NCBI RefSeq assembly: GCF_009755815.1
Contig: NZ_WRPK01000007.1
Coordinates: 124,001-188,000, forward strand
Reading direction: 5' to 3'
Source of the DNA: Flavisphingomonas formosensis
GTDB taxonomy: Bacteria; Pseudomonadota; Alphaproteobacteria; Sphingomonadales; Sphingomonadaceae
DNA: 64,000 nt
The position numbers were made by a program, and so were the translations under genes. This document shows, one piece after another, positions 61,249 to 64,000 of the stretch. The notes beneath the pieces were generated by a model. That model was not told the DNA's origin. It searched no databases and saw only the letters and a program-made list of their open reading frames with translations. Each line of letters starts with the position of its first letter. Position 1 is the first letter of the stretch.

Positions 61249-61674
61249 TCAGCTCAGCGTGTGGGTCAGGCTGATCTCGGCCTTGAGCAGCTTGGAGACC
61301 GGGCAGCCGGCTTTCGCTTCGGCGGCGATCTCGGCGAATTTCCCGGCATCGATGCCGGGCACGGAGGCGGTGAGCGTCAGGTCCGAGCGGGTGATGGTGA
61401 AGCCGCCGTCGCTCTGCTCCAGCTTCACGGCCGCCTTGGTCTCGAGCGTGCCGTCGGTGAAGCCGGCGCGGGCGAGGGCGAAGCTCAGCGCCATGGTGAA
61501 GCAGCCGGCATGGGCGGCGGCGATGAGCTCTTCGGGATTGGTGCCGGGGTCCTCGCCGAAGCGCGTGTTGAAGGCGTAGAACTGATCCTTGAGCACGCCT
61601 GACTGGGTCGAGATGCTGCCCTTGCCGTCCTTGCCGAGCCCTTCGTACCGGGCGGTCGCGGTCCGTGTCGTCAT
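61249..61674 (-). CDS. OsmC family peroxiredoxin
   Basis: A 141-residue OsmC-type protein that reduces organic hydroperoxides with two cysteines. Cys58 (AAAHAGCFTMAL) and Cys124 (KAGCPVSKLL) are both in place, as is the ATARYEGLGKDGKGSIS N-terminus. Typical length. Such proteins respond to osmotic and peroxide stress. It is a single gene. Confidence 0.95.
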   Translation of the reverse strand: MTTRTATARYEGLGKDGKGSISTQSGVLKDQFYAFNTRFGEDPGTNPEELIAAAHAGCFTMALSFALARAGFTDGTLETKAAVKLEQSDGGFTITRSDLTLTASVPGIDAGKFAEIAAEAKAGCPVSKLLKAEISLTHTLS

Positions 61675-61883
61675 GCTGTCTTCTCCTGAGGTCTGAACGG
61701 AAGTGGCCGATCATGATCGGGCGGTGGCCCGACCGCGCGGAAGATAGGCACTCGCCGTGACACTGTGCAGGCCATATCTCCGGATATTCGACGTTCGCAC
61801 GGAACGTTGCGGCGCTGAAACGCGGCGAAACATCCGGGCAAGCTGCGCCGTCTAGCCCGTCCGGATTGCTTGGGAGACGGCGG

Positions 61884-62612
61884 ATGCGGACGATGACGGT
61901 GGCGATGGTGGCGCTTGCGCTCGCGGGATGCGCCGGGCCACCGCATGGGCGCGGCCGCCCGCACGGCTTCGGCCCCGGCGGACCGGGGGGCCGGCATATC
62001 GGCGGACGGCTGTTCATCAGCCCGATGGGCGAGCCGTTCCGCGTCGCCGACGGCGATCCGCGCGCCGCGTGGTTCGATGCGGCCGACGCCGATCATGACG
62101 GGCGGCTGACCCTTGCCGAGTTCCAGGCCGACGCCAGGCGCTTCTTCGCGATGCTCGATCTCAATCACGACGGAGAGATCGATCCCGACGAGATCGACCA
62201 TTACGAAACCCGCGTCGCGCCCGAAATCCGCACGGGTGGCGGCATCGCCGGAGGCGGCATGGGCCGGGGTGGCGGAGGCCGGGGCATGGGCGGCGGACAT
62301 CGCGGTGGCAGCGGCATGGGCGGCGGTGGCATGGGGCATCGCGGCATGGGCGGTGGAGAAGGACCGCCCGATGGCGGCGCGCAGGACGGCAATCGCGGCC
62401 CGAAGGAGCCGGCCAGGCAGGGTGCCGCGCGCTTCGGGCTGCTCGACCTGCCGGAGCCGGTGACGGCGGCCGATGCGGACTTCAACCGCGGCGTGAGCGC
62501 GCAGGAGTTCGACCGGGCGGCGGTCAAACGGTTCGGAGCGCTGGACATGGACCATCAGGGCGTGCTGCTGCGCGCCGACATCCTCAAGATGGCGCGGGGC
62601 GGATCGCGGTAG
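61884..62612 (+). CDS. EF-hand lipoprotein with Gly/Met-rich insert
   Basis: A 242-residue protein. The lipoprotein signal ends at Cys16 (ALAGCAG). Two EF-hand loops follow: DADHDGRLTLAEF and DLNHDGEIDPDEI (about 70-110). A low-complexity Gly/Met/Arg/His stretch (about 120-165) lies between these and a degenerate second EF-hand pair (DADFNRGVSAQEF, DMDHQGVLLRADI) near the end. It is probably periplasmic and calcium-binding. ATG 61884 with GGGAG is preferred over an earlier TTG. The function is unknown. Confidence 0.85.
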   Translation: MRTMTVAMVALALAGCAGPPHGRGRPHGFGPGGPGGRHIGGRLFISPMGEPFRVADGDPRAAWFDAADADHDGRLTLAEFQADARRFFAMLDLNHDGEIDPDEIDHYETRVAPEIRTGGGIAGGGMGRGGGGRGMGGGHRGGSGMGGGGMGHRGMGGGEGPPDGGAQDGNRGPKEPARQGAARFGLLDLPEPVTAADADFNRGVSAQEFDRAAVKRFGALDMDHQGVLLRADILKMARGGSR

Positions 62613-62829
62613 CGCGGACCCGCCGACAAGCGGCTTGAGCCGCTCCGCCCGGCGCGGCGGGTGCACCGTGTCTGCACCCTCTCTCCATTCGATGCAGACG
62701 CCGCGCGCAGCGCCGCTGCACTCCCGATCGGCAGCATCGGCAGGCCGTTCACCCTGCGGCGAACCGTGATAGCGTGCGCCGATCCGTGGCGGATCGGGAC
62801 GCGCCGCGGGCAGAGAAGAGGAGAGGCGC

Positions 62830-64000
62830 ATGGCCGAACAGGGACGCAAGGAGCGTTCGCCGGGGATCAAGCTCTTGTTCGTGGGGCTCGTCGCGCTGGC
62901 GCTGGTGGTGCCGCTGCTGCTGGTCTACGCGCTGGTCTGGGATCGGCAGAGCCAGTCACAGACGGCGCAGGACGCGATCAACGCCGGCTGGGGCGGCCCG
63001 CAGGTGGTGGCCGGGCCGGTGGTGGTCGTGCCGTTCCGCACCACCGAGGTGCAGACCGAGCAGACCAACGGCCAGACGGTTTCGCGTAGCGTCGAGGTCG
63101 AGAAATATCTCTATATCTCGCCGGTCGACAATCGGGTGACGACGCGGGTCGCGCCCGAGGAGCGGCGCAAGTCGATCTATCGCAGCGTGCTCTACGAGGC
63201 GCGGGTGCAGGGGCGGGCGGTGTTCGCGCTGCCGGCGGACCTGCCGCGCTTCGGCGTGACGCGCGAGCGGCTGCTGTGGGACCGGGCGGAGCTGCGCATG
63301 GGCGCGTCCGACGCGCGCGGGCTGACCGGCGGCGGGCGGCTCGCCGCCAATGGCCGGCCGCTCGCGGTGCAGCCGGGCAAGGGGCTGGGCGCCACCGGCG
63401 GCAACGGCTTCTTCGCCTTCCTGCCGTGGACGGGCGAAGGCAATCTGACGATCGACTATGGCTTCGGCCTGCGCGGCAGCCGGTCGATCAGCCTCGTCCC
63501 GCGCGGCGGGCGGACGGTGTGGGACATCTCCTCGGCCTGGACCAATCCGAGCTTCGGGGGCGCCTTCCTGCCCGAGAGCCGAACGGTTTCCGATAGCGGC
63601 TTCGCGGCCCATTATGCGGTGGACAAGCTGGCGCTCGGGCAGGCGCCGGTGGGGACGGAGGATCCGGGGCCGCCGACCTATGAGGACAGTTCGGCGGCGC
63701 TCGAGGTGCGGGCTGCCAAGGCGTCGTCCGCCGATGTCGCCTCCGGCGGCGCGGTGGACGTGGTCGATGGATCGTCGCGCGCGGTGATCGTCGGGCTGGT
63801 CGAGCCGGTGAACCTCTATGCCAAGGTCAACCGCTCGGTGAAATACGGCTTCCTGTTCATCGGCTTCACCTTCCTCACCTTCCTGCTGTTCGACGTGGTC
63901 GGCGGGGCGCGGGTGGCGGCGGCGGAATATCTGCTGACGGGCGCGGGGCTGGTGCTGTTCTTCGTGATGCTGCTCGGCTTTTCCGAGGTGATCGGCTTCA
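62830..64000 (+). CDS. creD: CreD-like inner-membrane protein, 3' end cut by window edge
   Basis: About 390 residues are visible. An N-terminal membrane segment (about 13-36, GIKLLFVGLVALALVVPLLLV) is followed by a large periplasmic domain and then further helices from about residue 335 (FLFIGFTFLTFLLFDVVGG). CreD belongs to the Cre regulon in enterics and is linked to envelope stress and colicin tolerance. No creBC is visible here, though a two-component pair lies 7 kb away. The gene runs beyond the window. Confidence 0.88.
   Translation, partial: MAEQGRKERSPGIKLLFVGLVALALVVPLLLVYALVWDRQSQSQTAQDAINAGWGGPQVVAGPVVVVPFRTTEVQTEQTNGQTVSRSVEVEKYLYISPVDNRVTTRVAPEERRKSIYRSVLYEARVQGRAVFALPADLPRFGVTRERLLWDRAELRMGASDARGLTGGGRLAANGRPLAVQPGKGLGATGGNGFFAFLPWTGEGNLTIDYGFGLRGSRSISLVPRGGRTVWDISSAWTNPSFGGAFLPESRTVSDSGFAAHYAVDKLALGQAPVGTEDPGPPTYEDSSAALEVRAAKASSADVASGGAVDVVDGSSRAVIVGLVEPVNLYAKVNRSVKYGFLFIGFTFLTFLLFDVVGGARVAAAEYLLTGAGLVLFFVMLLGFSEVIGF

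Noticed and set aside
1-64000. CRISPR array, tRNA/rRNA genes, prophage or insertion sequence
   Set aside because: No regularly spaced direct repeats, no T-loop-like tRNA patterns, no integrase, transposase or phage structural genes were found on reading both strands.

Overview
The window is a high-GC stretch of chromosome, almost certainly from an alphaproteobacterium of the order Sphingomonadales. The evidence is the miaB-phoH-ybeY-corC-lnt order, the Anbu, Coq4 and DUF3089-type genes, the His-rich and EF-hand small exported proteins, and the CTTCATCCTCCCC and GTCATGCTGAAC interspersed repeats. I saw no rRNA, tRNA, CRISPR array, prophage or intact insertion sequence. Genes are densely packed, with many 4-base start/stop overlaps.

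Layout. 1-7118 is a conserved RNA-metabolism and envelope block read leftwards: miaB, phoH, ybeY, corC, then an extra PQQ-type sugar dehydrogenase, then lnt (cut by the window edge). 7220-15090 carries an isolated Anbu protease, two Coq4-like paralogues flanking a divergent SDR/LysR pair, a GMC oxidoreductase, a VOC protein and glutaminase. 15139-22226 is a leftward operon linked by 4-base overlaps: RpiR-type regulator, class III aminotransferase, trimethylamine-dehydrogenase-like flavoenzyme, DmpA/BapA-type peptidase and aldehyde dehydrogenase. It looks like a route for an amine, beta-amino acid or beta-peptide. 22444-24452 has a YihY/BrkB membrane protein and an extensin-like protein. 24472-30251 is a second catabolic cluster: cupin, hyuB, hyuA, an IclR regulator and a divergent HpcH/HpaI aldolase with a candidate operator between the last two.

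30248-34334 holds housekeeping genes (SDR, ung, VOC, 2H phosphoesterase, DUF72, lipoprotein). 34525-41609 is a stress-type cluster: two double-domain universal stress proteins, a degenerate histidine-kinase-like ATPase, a Cys-containing membrane protein, a zinc alcohol dehydrogenase, an APH-AAA ATPase and a ParB-like protein. It also has a half-length Bax-inhibitor-1-like gene. 41699-45952 has a group D flavin monooxygenase, small proteins and a molybdopterin oxidoreductase. 46024-47211 is a divergent EF-Tu paralogue. Its roughly 450-base leader contains two rho-independent terminators, a 28-codon ORF with its own ribosome site between them, and further hairpins before the tuf start. I consider this the most unusual system in the window.

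47831-64000 holds a DUF3089 hydrolase, a diguanylate cyclase, a saccharopine-dehydrogenase-like protein, the ABC-F ATPase uup, a PepSY/response-regulator/kinase set, an amine-dehydrogenase-like reductase next to an AraC regulator, chorismate mutase, a polyprenyl diphosphate synthase (quinone side chain), OsmC, an EF-hand lipoprotein and the start of creD. Family names come from motif recognition in the translated sequence, not from database searches.
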